Under the pieces are notes generated by a model. It was not told where the DNA came from and did no database searches. It saw nothing but the letters and a program-made list of their open reading frames with translations. Shown here piece after piece: positions 40,863 to 52,088 of a stretch of 64,000 bases of DNA. The stretch is taken from NCBI GenBank assembly GCA_014898415.1, contig RCTD01000024.1, forward strand, positions 988,913-1,052,912, read 5' to 3'. The position numbers and the translations under genes are program-made. This DNA comes from Stromatinia cepivora (lineage: Eukaryota; Ascomycota; Leotiomycetes; Helotiales; Sclerotiniaceae). The stretch's first letter is position 1, and each line of letters opens with the position of its first letter.

Positions 40863-41800
40863 GAGTGATAGTTCAGATAAACGAAGATACAATTGAAAGG
40901 GAAAAGATGGTTTTATATAATTGATCAAATATTAAATGAATATATACAGATTATAGGATTCAATACAGTATTTATCTATAAGATCAATAGTCGTATATAT
41001 TATAATATCGAGTTGAAATTGGAATACTTAAAGGATAAAATGAATGTGTTATCATATATTTGTATAATATTTAATGATAATAATAAAATCTTTATTGATG
41101 AATATTCAATAGTATATATACTTTGGAGATACCTTAAATCAAAATATACTAGAGTTAGTGTAGTTATAGTCAATATGTATATGACGATGATCTAGAACTT
41201 TAAATTTCAATTCAATATCTATCTTGATATAATCATTATCGAAGTTTGGAACAAATTGAAAAAGTATAGAAGGAAACTAGGAGTTGTAGATGAAAGTTAT
41301 CGGTTAGTATATTAAGATACTGTTTTATTTTTGATTTTAATATGTAATCTTTCAATCGATTATTAAGGAATAATGGATATATTAAATATTCAAATCAGTT
41401 TTAATATTGATGATAAGATCAAGTATTTATAGGTTAAAGAACTTCATTTTAAGGATGGATCAGAACTAGTGCAAATTGCGAAAGAATTTAGATACACTTT
41501 TCGACATCAAGAATCAGATTTCGAGATTTCAAACAATGCTTACGATCTATATTAAAGGGAAGATTATTATATATAAGACTACTTATATTTAATATGAGTT
41601 AATAAACTCCTTTACAGTTACCTTTATTATTAAAGAAGAAAAAAATTATTAAATCCAAAAAAGATTTATTTTAATAAAAAAGATCAAGTATACCCTACTA
41701 ACAATATTTCTGAATCAAATTTTGATATTGAGGATATAATAAAGGAAGATTATAATTTAATAAAGGAAATTATTAGTAAAACTTTTTTTAGTAAATAGTA
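40863..41800 (+). pseudogene. gag: Copia-2 gag
   Basis: ATG at 40863 (MSDSSDKRRYN*KGKRWFYII). An open run to 41195 contains KINSRIYYNIELKLEYLKDK and WRYLKSKYTRVSVVIVNMYM, the pattern of the copia gag UBN2-type region. It continues past a TAG with EVWNKLKKYRRKLGVVDESY and KELHFKDGSELVQIAKEFRY. The tail has YPTNNISESNFDIEDIIKED. Capsid function by family. Confidence 0.75.
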
Positions 41801-41879
41801 TACCGATATAGGCGTTTTTTTATATATATCTGATCAATTTTCATTATTTAGATCAATAAAACTTATTATTAAACGAAGG

Positions 41880-44800
41880 ATAAAGGTTGATGGGGGAATG
41901 ATGTATTATTATTATTAGGGTTTAGTAGATATAATATACAAAAATGGTTCTAAAATGCTATTTTCAAATGTGTTATATGTATTAGGGCTAGAAGTAAACT
42001 TACTATCAGGAAAAAGGATCTGCGAAATAGGGTTGTAAGGGAAATTCAATTCTCATTATATATATTTTAAGAAGGATAATAAGAAAGTTATCCATACTAG
42101 AATGCAAAATGGAATGTATATGGTTTTATATGTGATTAAAGGATATGAGGATATAGCTCTCTATTCTAGTGTATATCAAAATGATTAGGAAAAAGATTTC
42201 TCTTCAAAGATAATCGATAGCACTAAAAGTATCAATAACAAATTAACATTTAAGGAGAAAAAGAAATACCTATTATAGTATCGAAGATTCAATTATTTAG
42301 GTCCAGACAAAATCAAGAATCTATACAAAATATCCAATATAATTAAATCAATAAAAATCTCAATTGAATTAGATATTTATAAAATATATATATTTATCAA
42401 AATAACCAATTATATTCTGAAGCAATTAAATCTATACAAATCAAAGAGATTCGAATTTATACATTTCAATATTGTAGAATTATTTCCAAAATCGATTTAA
42501 GGAAATTGTTATTTTATATTGATCATTAATAATTATACAAAAATAAATTGGATTATATTATTTAAATAAAAAGATGATATAATTTAAATATTGAAAACTT
42601 GGAAAAAGGAGATGGAATTAGTTATTAAAAAAAAGATCATTATAACCAGGATTGATAATATATTGGAACTCCTACAAGCTATTCATGAATGGTTATTGGG
42701 TATACAATCCGAAATTATAATAATTTCCTTTTTATATCAAAATAGATTTGCAAAACAGAATATAAAGATTGTAAAAGTAGATATAAAAGTAATACTAAAA
42801 AAAGCTGGATTATTATTAGAATTTTGAAATAAAGTTATAAAGCATAATATTTATATTAGAAATTATATTAATATTAATCCTGATATAAATGGAATAGATC
42901 GATTCTCTACAGAAGCTTTTACAAATACAATATTAGATATAAAGATATATAAAATCTAGGGGAGCAAATGTTATACTTATATTAATCCCAAGATTATTCT
43001 GAAAAAATAAAAATATAACAAATTACAGGATATTTCGAAAATCGGTATATTCTTAGAATATTCAAAAGTTATAAACAAATATATCAAAATATATTTTTTA
43101 GAATTAGATTATATATTTCGATCAAGTAGAATAATTATAAATGAATTTCACCGAGGAGGAGATTTAGATCTTAAATTAAGAAATTGTAAATCAAACCTAC
43201 AAAAAACAAAGAATATAAAGTCAAATTGAAAATCTTGTAATAGATCAGTAATAAATAAAATACCTTTTTCATCCTCAACATTAAACATAATATTTATATT
43301 ATCTTTATTCCAAATATTTTTTTCAGTAGATATTATATTAAATTCAATAATTATACTAAACACCCCAATTATCGAATTGAGATCAGATAAATTAGATATA
43401 TTAATATTAATATATAATGAAAATAAAGATAACAATATCTAGAAAACAAATCAAGAATCTTTTTTCAAAGATACTTCAAATATCGAATCTATTATTTCAA
43501 AGGGTCCAATCCAAAAGTCAATTTTTGCAAATCCTGAATTTATATTAGAAGCAAAATTTAAAATTGTTTTAAATTTTACTGATAAATCTATTTCAATAGA
43601 ATTAAAAAACAAAATAAATCCATAATTATCTGAAATCGAATAAAAGGATAAAATAGATCTTGAAGATAAATCCCTAAAATATTTAATATAAAAACGGAAA
43701 AAAGATATAGAACAAAATCCTGAAAAAGAATAGGAAAGTAAGATTATAAGGGTATTGATTGCGATATCTATATAAACCAAAATTCAAAAAAATATAGAAT
43801 ATATTATAATTATAATCTTAATTATTTATAAAATAGATTTTTATATTAAAAACAAAATTGTTTTAGATTTTATAATTTTGTTGATAGATATAGATAATAT
43901 AGAAGGTATAGTATATCTGGTCGAAGAAGTTTTAGAAATTAAAATATCAAGAATTTATAAGGAAGTAATATTAAATCGAGAATATATTGAAAAATGAAAA
44001 GAAGTTATTTAAGAAAAAATCATATTTTTGATTTAAAATGGTATTTAAGAAGAATATATACTTTTTAAAGGAAATAATCTAATTTCGATAAAATGGATAT
44101 TTATAATTAAGATTAAGGATAACAAAATAGAACAATTCAAGGCAAGATTAATAATTCGAAGATTTAATCAGATATTAGGAAAAAATTATAATAAAACATT
44201 TATATCAATAATAAAATTAAATATATTCAAACTATTCTTAACTATTATTGCAAAGGAAAATTTGGAATACTTATATTTCGATATCAAAAATATCTTTATT
44301 AAATCATACTTGAAGAAAGAGATCTACCTCGAATTATCCCAAAGTATTAAAATCAAAAAAGAATATATATTATAAGTTTTACGAAGTTTATATAGATTAA
44401 AGTAAGCTAAAAGGGATTGGAGTTTACTATTGAAAAAAGAGTTTTTGGATATAGATTTTATATAAAATTTGATAGACCCATATTTATATATATCTAAAGA
44501 TTGTAATATAATATTACTAATATATATTAACGATATCATTATTATATTATATATATCATTGCAAATCATTTGGTTCGATGAAAAACTATCGATTTGTTTT
44601 AACACCAAGAATCTAAAAGAGATTAGTAAGATCCTAAGTATTAGAATTATTCGCGATAAAAAAGTGTATATATTAATTATAAATTAAAAAGAATATCTTA
44701 ATGTTATATTAATTAAATATAGTATTATATATAGACAATATTAAGCTAAGAAATTGTCAATAATAGATTATACCTATCTCCGGCTAGTAACCGATGATAA

Positions 44801-45535
44801 TGAACTAATAGATATAAACGAATATCAACAACAAATAGGAAATATAATTTATCTAATGATATATACCCGATTAAATATAGCGTTCTTAATTGGAAGACTT
44901 TTATAATTTATAGTAAAACCAGTAAAACATTATATTATAGCTTTGAAGAATCTGATATGATATCTACGATCAATAATCAAATAGAAGTTATAATTCGGGC
45001 CAAAAGGAGTATAATCTGATATCTGCAAAGAATATAATATGCCTGACAATACAATAAAGGTATATATAGATACAAATTGGGTTAATGACAAATATGATTG
45101 GAAAAGTGTTTCAAAGGGAGTTGTAATATTCTACAAAGATTCTATATTGTGGGCTAGCAAGAAACAAATGTCTGTGGTTATTTCTAATGTGGAATCAGAA
45201 TATATTGCAATAGTAATATTTACCAAACAAAGGAGATGGGTTATACAAATGTTTAAAGATCTATTCAGATCAAGTTACATTGAAAAGAATAGAAATACAA
45301 TTCAGATACTCGATGATAATCAAGGCGCTTTAGTTTTAACCAAGAACCTATATTTGTATGAACGATCCAAATATATAGATATTAGTTATCATTTCATTAG
45401 GGATTTAATAGAAAAGAAGAAAATCGTTATTAATTATATCAATATATATAATATGATTGCCAACAGAATGACGAAGTTTTGTACAAGGATTGCTTTCGAA
45501 AGGTTCAAGAAAATGTTAGGATTAATAGTCTAGGA
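41880..45535 (+). pseudogene. pol: Copia-2 pol: protease, integrase, RT, RNase H
   Basis: Protease tail near 41890-42040 (GGGMMYYYY*GLVDIIY, NVLYVLGLEVNLLSGKRICE). GAG-pre-integrase near 42275 (YRRFNYLGPDKIKNLY). Integrase core 42450-42850 with FILIINNYTKINWI, ITRIDNILELLQ and AGLLLEFW-like ends. A long Ser/Glu-rich linker spans 43150-43800. RT is at 44000-44690: KWIFIIKIKDNK, FYIKSYLKKEIYL, LRSLYRLK*AKRDWSLLL and ITLLIYINDIIII (YVDD changed to YIND). RNase H is open at 45039-45533, with KVYIDTNWVNDKYDWKSVSK, WASKKQMSVV, ESEYIAIVIF, DDNQGALVLTKNLYLYERSK and NMIANRMTKF. This is the standard copia order. Confidence 0.88.
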
Positions 45536-45565
45536 GGATCGAATAGGATATCCTCAATGAAGGAG

Positions 45566-45731
45566 TATTGGAAATAAAGCCATCATAGGATTAGAATTGA
45601 GATTACAAGATCACAATGATATACAGACTATATTTGGGGATAACCTCAATTCTACTTTTACTAGAAATATAGATCCTTAGTTCAATCTACATAATCAACA
45701 ATACTACTACTTCCTGCACCAAAAGTTAACA
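45566..45731 (+). repeat. 3' LTR of Copia-2
   Basis: 166 bp, TATTGGAAATAAAGCCATCA to CACCAAAAGTTAACA. Confidence 0.93.
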
Positions 45732-45736
45732 CTTAT

Positions 45737-48700
45737 TATCATATATTTGATCTAAAACAGCTCTTTATCCTATCAAACTAATATCGACAACGAATATAAT
45801 AGTTTTGATTCTAAATGAATAAATTAATAAAAAAAGGATTAGGGTTGAAGTTAATTTGTTTTTCAGCAAAATCATTATAATATTATGATTAATAATCTAA
45901 ATAAATTTTATATTTTTCTTTAATAATATATAAAAAAACTTTATAATAATAACAAAATTCTTTATTTAAAATTAATAGAAGATATATATTTCAAGGAATA
46001 TTCTAATTTCATAATTGTTTGAATAAAATAACCATTCAAATATTTTAATAATCTTAATAATATCGGGATTTCTTTTTTTAGAATTGATATAATAATTTAT
46101 AATTCGGATTTTATTATAATATCATTTGGATTTGATATTGATAATATATTTTATATATTCAATATATTTTATTATAATATTTAGGTTTTTCAGATACTCA
46201 ATAATGAATTTCCTTAATCTAGGTTCAATTTCAACTTTATTATATCGAATTCTAAGATCTTTAATTTTAATATTATTCAAGTAAAATATAGTAACATTAA
46301 ATATAATATCCTATAATATTTTTAATACAATTCTTACAAATTAAATAATCAAATTAATAATCTTTTATAATAAAATAATAAATTTTATTAAATCAAAAAG
46401 AATTATAATAATAATAATATCTCTATTCTTTTTATCTAAAGGTATTTGATTATATCCAAAGAAGAAATGAATCAAGGATATTAATAAATATCCAATCATT
46501 TATTCAACAAATTCTTTTAAATTTGGAGGTATATTTGTATCTCGCAGGATTATAGTATTTGCTTTTGTTATTATAACAACAATACAGTATTTATCAATCT
46601 CACTTTTTTTAATTAAGTATTAAAAGTTTCAATATAATTCTTCTCCTTCCTTTAATACACTTTACTTGATATAGTCTTTTATTATTTCGATAATTATTAA
46701 TAAAAAAGCTTTAAAGGATATGAAATCAGAAACTTATCAGATCTTATATAGTATTATCTTGATAATCTATAATAAAACAATTAATGATTTAATATTATCG
46801 GCTTTTATTCAATCAAAAACTAATATTGCTTTTCGATTTTGTAATAATATAAGAAGAAATTCCTTTTTATATTTTCAAAGTATATTTTTGATATTTAATA
46901 ATATTAAACATTTTTATATTAATTAGAAACCTTTAGATTTAATATCGAAATATAATATTAAATACTTCGAAAAGGAATCTAATAATTGATATTTAAAATG
47001 TTTTATATATTCTAATTCTAATTAATTAGGATTATCTTTTAGGATCTCTTTATCAATATATTCTATTTTGTTTAAAGGTTTTATTTTATTTTCTTTTTTC
47101 TTATATATATTATTGATCGAAATGAGAATTTCAGATTTGATATCGATTAATTTCTTTCAAATATTATTTTCTATTCTAAATTCTTCCAAATCAAAATGAA
47201 TATTATTAATAATAAAGTATTCCTGAAATCCCTTTAATTCCGAATCCTTAATATTATCAAATATATCTTCAATATCAAAATCAAGATTAATTCGAACAAT
47301 ATCTATACTAAATTTTACAGAATTTAAGATTATTTTAAAATTTGGGATACTAATCAAGAATTCTGAGAAATGGTTTTTAACGAATTCTTCAAATTTCCTT
47401 TCATTTTTGATGATATTTAGGATTTTTGGAAGATTACTAATACAATTCTTAGGATTTATACTATTTATTCTTTTTCCAACTTTTCAAAACCAATCTTTAT
47501 AATATCTATTTTACATTTTGATCTAATTGCCCAATAATCAGCTTTATTAATATTATTATTATCAATAATCTATATAATCTATTCATTTTCTTTATATTCA
47601 AAATCGATTTTTCCTATAAACAGATATAATATCTTTAATAATAATAAATCTTTGATATTATTCAAAACAAAGATATTAATGATATTCTTAATTCCTTCAA
47701 AATTGATTTCCATATTTTCAATTAATCTATATAAAATAATAATATTTTTATTAGGAATAATTATTATCGCTTTATATTTGTATATTATAAATCCCAATTC
47801 TTTTACAATTTTCAGATTTATTATATTAATTATCGATCCCGAATCGATAATACTATTAATCTTGATATTCTTATTTGCAAGGATTATAATAATAATAAAT
47901 ATATTGTATATTTCTTTTGATTAATAATTAAAGGAAATATTTAAATAATTAATAGCTATTAAAACTATTACAGTTTTTTCGATAGAAATTTCTGAATTTC
48001 TGAAAAACTTTTTTCATTTTTCGATATCTGCGATTAATACTTTTTTGAGAATTTATTTAAAAAGATCTAATATATATATAAAAACAATTCTAATTATTAT
48101 CAAGATTTCGATTCTACAAATCCGTTTCAAGATTTCTATTAAGGATTCTGTAATATAAGTAATGATTAATATTTGCTTTTTTATTCTTAAAAATTTAATA
48201 TAAAAATTAAATATTCTATTCTTTTATATTATACTATTTTTATCAAATTCAGAAAAATTCTCCCTTTCTTGAGATTCTTTTGCTTTGTTTTTTTCACTTT
48301 CGTTAATATCTATAATTTCATCTTTATTGAAGAATTCTTTCTTTAATCTTTCCTTTTCAATTTGATTTATTATTTTGAATAATATCTTTCAAAAAATATT
48401 TAACGATTTTTAGGATTTATCAATTCTATTCCATTCTATCAATTTGGATTTTTTAAATAATCGATTTTGTAATCTTAAAGCTTCTTTAAACTAAATAACT
48501 ATATTAATATTAATAATTTTTCTTTTTCAATAATTAATATTATTTATAAATATATTCCTTATAATTTTGATATTAAAGATTCCGAAATTCAACAAATTAT
48601 TTTTAATATTGAATTTCTTTAATCGTTTCTTTTACTAATCAAATCTATAAATTTTTATATATATTTCAATCTAATGATTTTCTAAAAAATCCTTTTATTT

Positions 48701-50300
48701 AAAAATTGAAAAAGGATTAAAATATTCTTTAAAATTAAATATAAAGATTTTATATTTATTATAATGATATAATCCAGTATTAATATTATTGATCTTTTTA
48801 GGGCAATTTTGTTTTATAATATAATCATTATTATAAAAAGGTTTTTCAAAATAATCATAATAAAGATAATCCTTTTTATAAGTTTTATTTATATTAAAAA
48901 AGATCCTTTTTTATTTATTCTGAATAAAATAATTATTATATTTTGTATTACTTTCTCGATGAATAATTTAATATTATAATAATAAAAAGAATAATTTCGA
49001 ATTCTTTATACCTTTGATTTTCATTTTTAAATAATTCACACTGAATTTATTCAAAAAATTAAGAATTTCATTTATAATGTTCTTTATTTTCTATCCTTAA
49101 AAATAAGATTTTATATTGATATCAAAAATAAATAAGGTTTTTATATATTCATATATAATTTAGAAAATAATAATCTAATGAAATTTAGATCTTTTATAAA
49201 TTCAGATAATAGAATCTTCAAAAAAGTATTATTTATAAATTTCGTTTATTATTCTTTTAAAATTCATAGAAATAGGATTATTGAAATCAATTTTAAATTG
49301 TTTAATAATCTTCTTTCCTATTTGGATATATAGATTATATAGGAATATTCTTCCAGTTTCGAATTTGATGATTATATGATTATCAATGAATTGAATAACC
49401 GAAAATATAAATTTGACAATATAATTCTTTATTATTATTGAATTTGTATTATAATCCCTTTCATTTTTGTTATATTGATTATTTATAAATTGATTAAGAA
49501 AATCTTGAATACTTATTATTTATTGAATATTATAATTATAAAAGTATTAAAATAATATTGATTTCAATCTTTCTTTTCAATTATATTTAATAGAATTATA
49601 TTCCGATATAAATTTAATTTGGATAATAATGGTATAATTGTAATACCAAGAAAATCGAATTTGTATTTCCTTATCGGATATATTACAATCAATTTATAAG
49701 GTATTCCAAATTGTAAAGAAATCAAATATATCGATTCTATTGAAAGTAAGGGTAGCGATATTCCTAGTATATGGTATAATAAAGAACATATATATATGAT
49801 TTTTAATACAAATAGCAAATGAAATTTTTGATAGGTTTTGTTATTATTGGTTTACTTCTTTTTCTTTTTTGGTTTTCTTTGTTTTTTTTTCTTTTTTAAT
49901 AGGATTTCTATTATTATCAATAGAGAATTCTTTAATAAATTCAAAAAGATCGATAATTGGAATAACAATACTATCCTTTGATCTTTAAAAAGCATTTTAT
50001 AGGAGATTCAATCTTATAAATAAATCAAAGTTATTTATTATATTATTATAATTTGATTAAAAAGTATTCGATTTATTAAAGTCTAATTCAATATTTAGTT
50101 CTCGATAGTTTTTAATATTTATAATTTTCTTTTAATAAATCTCTAAAAGAAAGAAAAATATATATAATCCTTTTCAGAGTTTTCCTTTTTCCAAAAAAAT
50201 GTATAAATTTTAAACCTTTTAATTAAGAGTTTTTTAAAATATATTTTAAATTTTTAATTGTTAATATCAAGAATAATAATTTAGTGTATTATATTCAATC
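45737..50300 (-). pseudogene. Gypsy-11kb gag, protease, RT, copy C (5' half)
   Basis: Minus-strand remnant colinear with copy B 28010-32450. Gag run at 49564-49818 (SLPLLSIESIYLISLQFGIP matches copy B at 28367). Protease run at 47579-47797 (GFIIYKYKAIIIIPNKNIII, NNIKDLLLLKILYLFIGKID). A further run at 47157-47357 (KGFQEYFIINNIHFDLEEFR) is the linker before RT. RT is near 46500-46000. The plus-strand run 47652-47924 is an antisense shadow. Confidence 0.75.
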
Positions 50301-50808
50301 CTTTTTATTGCTCCGATATATATTTGGGTATTCGAATAGTTCTGGAGGTATGAGGGGCATTCGGGGTCCTTCAGTGTGATTGATTGTATTTAATTGAGAT
50401 TGCCTTCGGAATTGGAATTTTTTTGTTTGTAGAAATAAATGATTTATTTATAAATAAAGACTTTATTACATTTGAAATTCTAATACACTTTTAATATTAT
50501 TAATTATATCCCCGAATAAAACCTTTATCGATATATTCCTTTCAAAATGGAAAATAGAATAATGATTTTATTAAAAAATAATTCGTCTTCGATATAATAA
50601 ATAAATACAAGTAAAGAAGCTTCAATAATCAAAACTTCTTTACTCAGAATTTAATAATCCTATATTTTTGAAAAGATTATCCTTTCAAGATCAATTTTAT
50701 TCCTCTATTTACAAACTACTAATTCTATTTTCTTTTCAATTATAATTTCCTTATAAACATATTTATACAATATAAACCATATAATTCGAATCCGGTATAA
50801 ATTATTAT
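50301..50808 (-). other. 5' leader of Gypsy copy C
   Basis: Non-coding leader between gag and the 5' LTR, matching copy B 27315-27780 in reverse. It retains a relatively GC-rich island at 50325-50420 (GGAGGTATGAGGGGCATTCG, GGGTCCTTCAGTG), less mutated than the same place in copies A and B. Confidence 0.7.
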
Positions 50809-51103
50809 TATAAAAAAAGTAGATCGAGATATATACATTCCAATAGTATACTGCAAAAGAAAATAGGAATTGGAATTGATCAAATTACATTGTAGAAACT
50901 TCAAATAATAAAACTAATAGATTTAAATAATAATTTAGATTATACACAAATAGGATACAAAAAGACTAGTAGAAAAAAAACGATTGATTTCTTTCAAGGA
51001 AAGGGGAGTAGAGCCCTCTCTTATATCTAACTACGAAGAGTCATGTGACCATATGACTACGAACTAGCTATGTGTTAGACCTTGATATCCCAACTTTCTC
51101 ACA
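50809..51103 (-). repeat. 5' LTR of Gypsy copy C
   Basis: 295 bp. The left half in window coordinates is heavily RIP-mutated (TATAAAAAAAGTAGATCGAG). The right half is well preserved (CGAAGAGTCATGTGACCATA, CCCAACTTTCTCACA). Confidence 0.9.
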
Positions 51104-51894
51104 ATATATTAATTATAGATTAAAAAGAATATTTCGATATTATATTAATCAAATATAATATTATATATGAACAATACCAAGTTAAGAAATTACTAATAAT
51201 GGATTATACCTATTTTCGGCTAATAACTGATGATAATGAATTAATAGATATAAATGAATATCAATAATGAATAGGAAGTATAATTCATTTAATAATATAT
51301 ATTCAATTAGATATAATGTTTTCAATTGGAAGACTTTTATAATTTATAACAAAATCAATAAAACATTATATTATAACTTTGAAGAATCTGATATGATATC
51401 TACGATCAATAATCAAACAGAAGCTATAATTCGGGTCAAAAGGAATACAATTTGATATCTGTAAAGAATATAATATATTTGATAATATAATAAAGGTATA
51501 TATAGATACAGATTAGGCTAGTAACAAATATAATTAGAAAAGTATTTCAGAGAGAATTGTAATATTTTATAAAGGCTTTATATTATGGATTAATAAGAAA
51601 CAAATATCTATAGCTACCTTTAATACGGAATCAGAATATATTGTAATAGCAATGTTTATTAAATAAAAGAGATGGATTCTACAAATGTTTAAAAATCTAT
51701 TCAGATCAAATTATATTGGAAAGAATGAAAATATAGTTTAGATGTTTGATAATAATTAAGGTATTTTAGTTTTAATTAAGAATCTATATTTGTATAAATG
51801 ATCCAAACATATAGATATCAGTTATCATTTTATTAGGGATTTGATAGAAAAGGAGAAAATTGTTATTAGTTATATCAATATATATAATATAATT
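51104..51894 (+). pseudogene. Copia-1 RT end and RNase H, truncated
   Basis: Continues Copia-1 after Gypsy copy C. Colinear with Copia-2 from about 44672 to 45450: the RT tail, then RNase H with INNQTEAIIRVKRNTI at about 51408-51455, an ESEYIVIA-like stretch, and HIDISYHFIRDLIEKEKIVI near 51800. It breaks off at NIYNI before the terminal ADxMTK-like motif, where a different LTR starts. Confidence 0.82.
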
Positions 51895-52058
51895 TGTTGG
51901 ATTTTGGATCATACCGTATATCTAAGTATGGGACTATACTATAATGGGATTAATCTGCACATGATTCTACCGAATCACACAATCTGTATAATAGCTTCTA
52001 GTTAGATAATCTTATAAAAAATAATGCTTTTCCATTTATTCAATATGATTTATTAACA
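51895..52058 (+). repeat. LTR of another copia-type element (Copia-E), followed by a primer-like site
   Basis: 164 bp starting TGTTGGATTTTGGATCATAC and ending TTTATTAACA, followed at once by GATTATAAATCCGGGTT, similar to the sites after the Copia-1/2 and Copia-D LTRs. The sequence itself differs from those LTRs. The matching 3' LTR was not found. Its internal region is interrupted at 52087 by a mariner element and may continue from 53468. Confidence 0.6.
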
Positions 52059-52088
52059 GATTATAAATCCGGGTTTTGTATATCACTA

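Larger units (their letters stand above)
40251..45731 (+). mobile_element. Copia-2, complete Ty1/Copia element
   Basis: 5,481 bp with 166 bp LTRs (40251-40416, 45566-45731) and a perfect CTTAT duplication (40246-40250, 45732-45736) in the pol gene of Gypsy copy C. Copy A at about 5385-5400 is the empty site. It has a primer-site-like GATTATAAGATTCGG at 40417 and a purine tract AATGAAGGAG just before the 3' LTR. It is less mutated than Copia-1 of the same family, especially at its 3' end, so it is among the youngest layers. Confidence 0.92.
22641..51103 (-). mobile_element. Gypsy-11kb copy C, split by copy B and Copia-2
   Basis: Ty3/Gypsy element read on the minus strand, with 295 bp LTRs at 22641-22935 (3') and 50809-51103 (5'). 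The flanking 4 bp duplication is ATAT (22637-22640, 51104-51107) inside Copia-1. Removing copy B (26489-38239 plus one ATAA) and Copia-2 (40251-45731 plus one CTTAT) leaves about 11,222 bp, matching copy B. A purine tract on the minus strand (22951-22936, CCAGAAAAGAGAAGGA) abuts the 3' LTR. Order on the minus strand: gag about 50160-48300, protease about 47920-47579, RT about 46500-46000, integrase about 39640-38950, ORF3 26292-23108. Confidence 0.88.
10070..51894 (+). mobile_element. Copia-1, split by Copia-D and Gypsy copy C, 3' end missing
   Basis: A Ty1/Copia element of the same family as Copia-2. It is present in three pieces: 10070-11684 (5' LTR, primer site, gag), 19967-22640 (protease, integrase, most of RT) and 51104-51894 (end of RT and RNase H). 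The first gap is filled by Copia-D with TSD TATTA. The second is filled by Gypsy copy C with 4 bp TSD ATAT. Splicing the pieces restores colinearity with Copia-2. The third piece stops inside RNase H at about 51894, where another copia LTR begins. The 3' LTR of Copia-1 is absent from the window. Confidence 0.85.
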
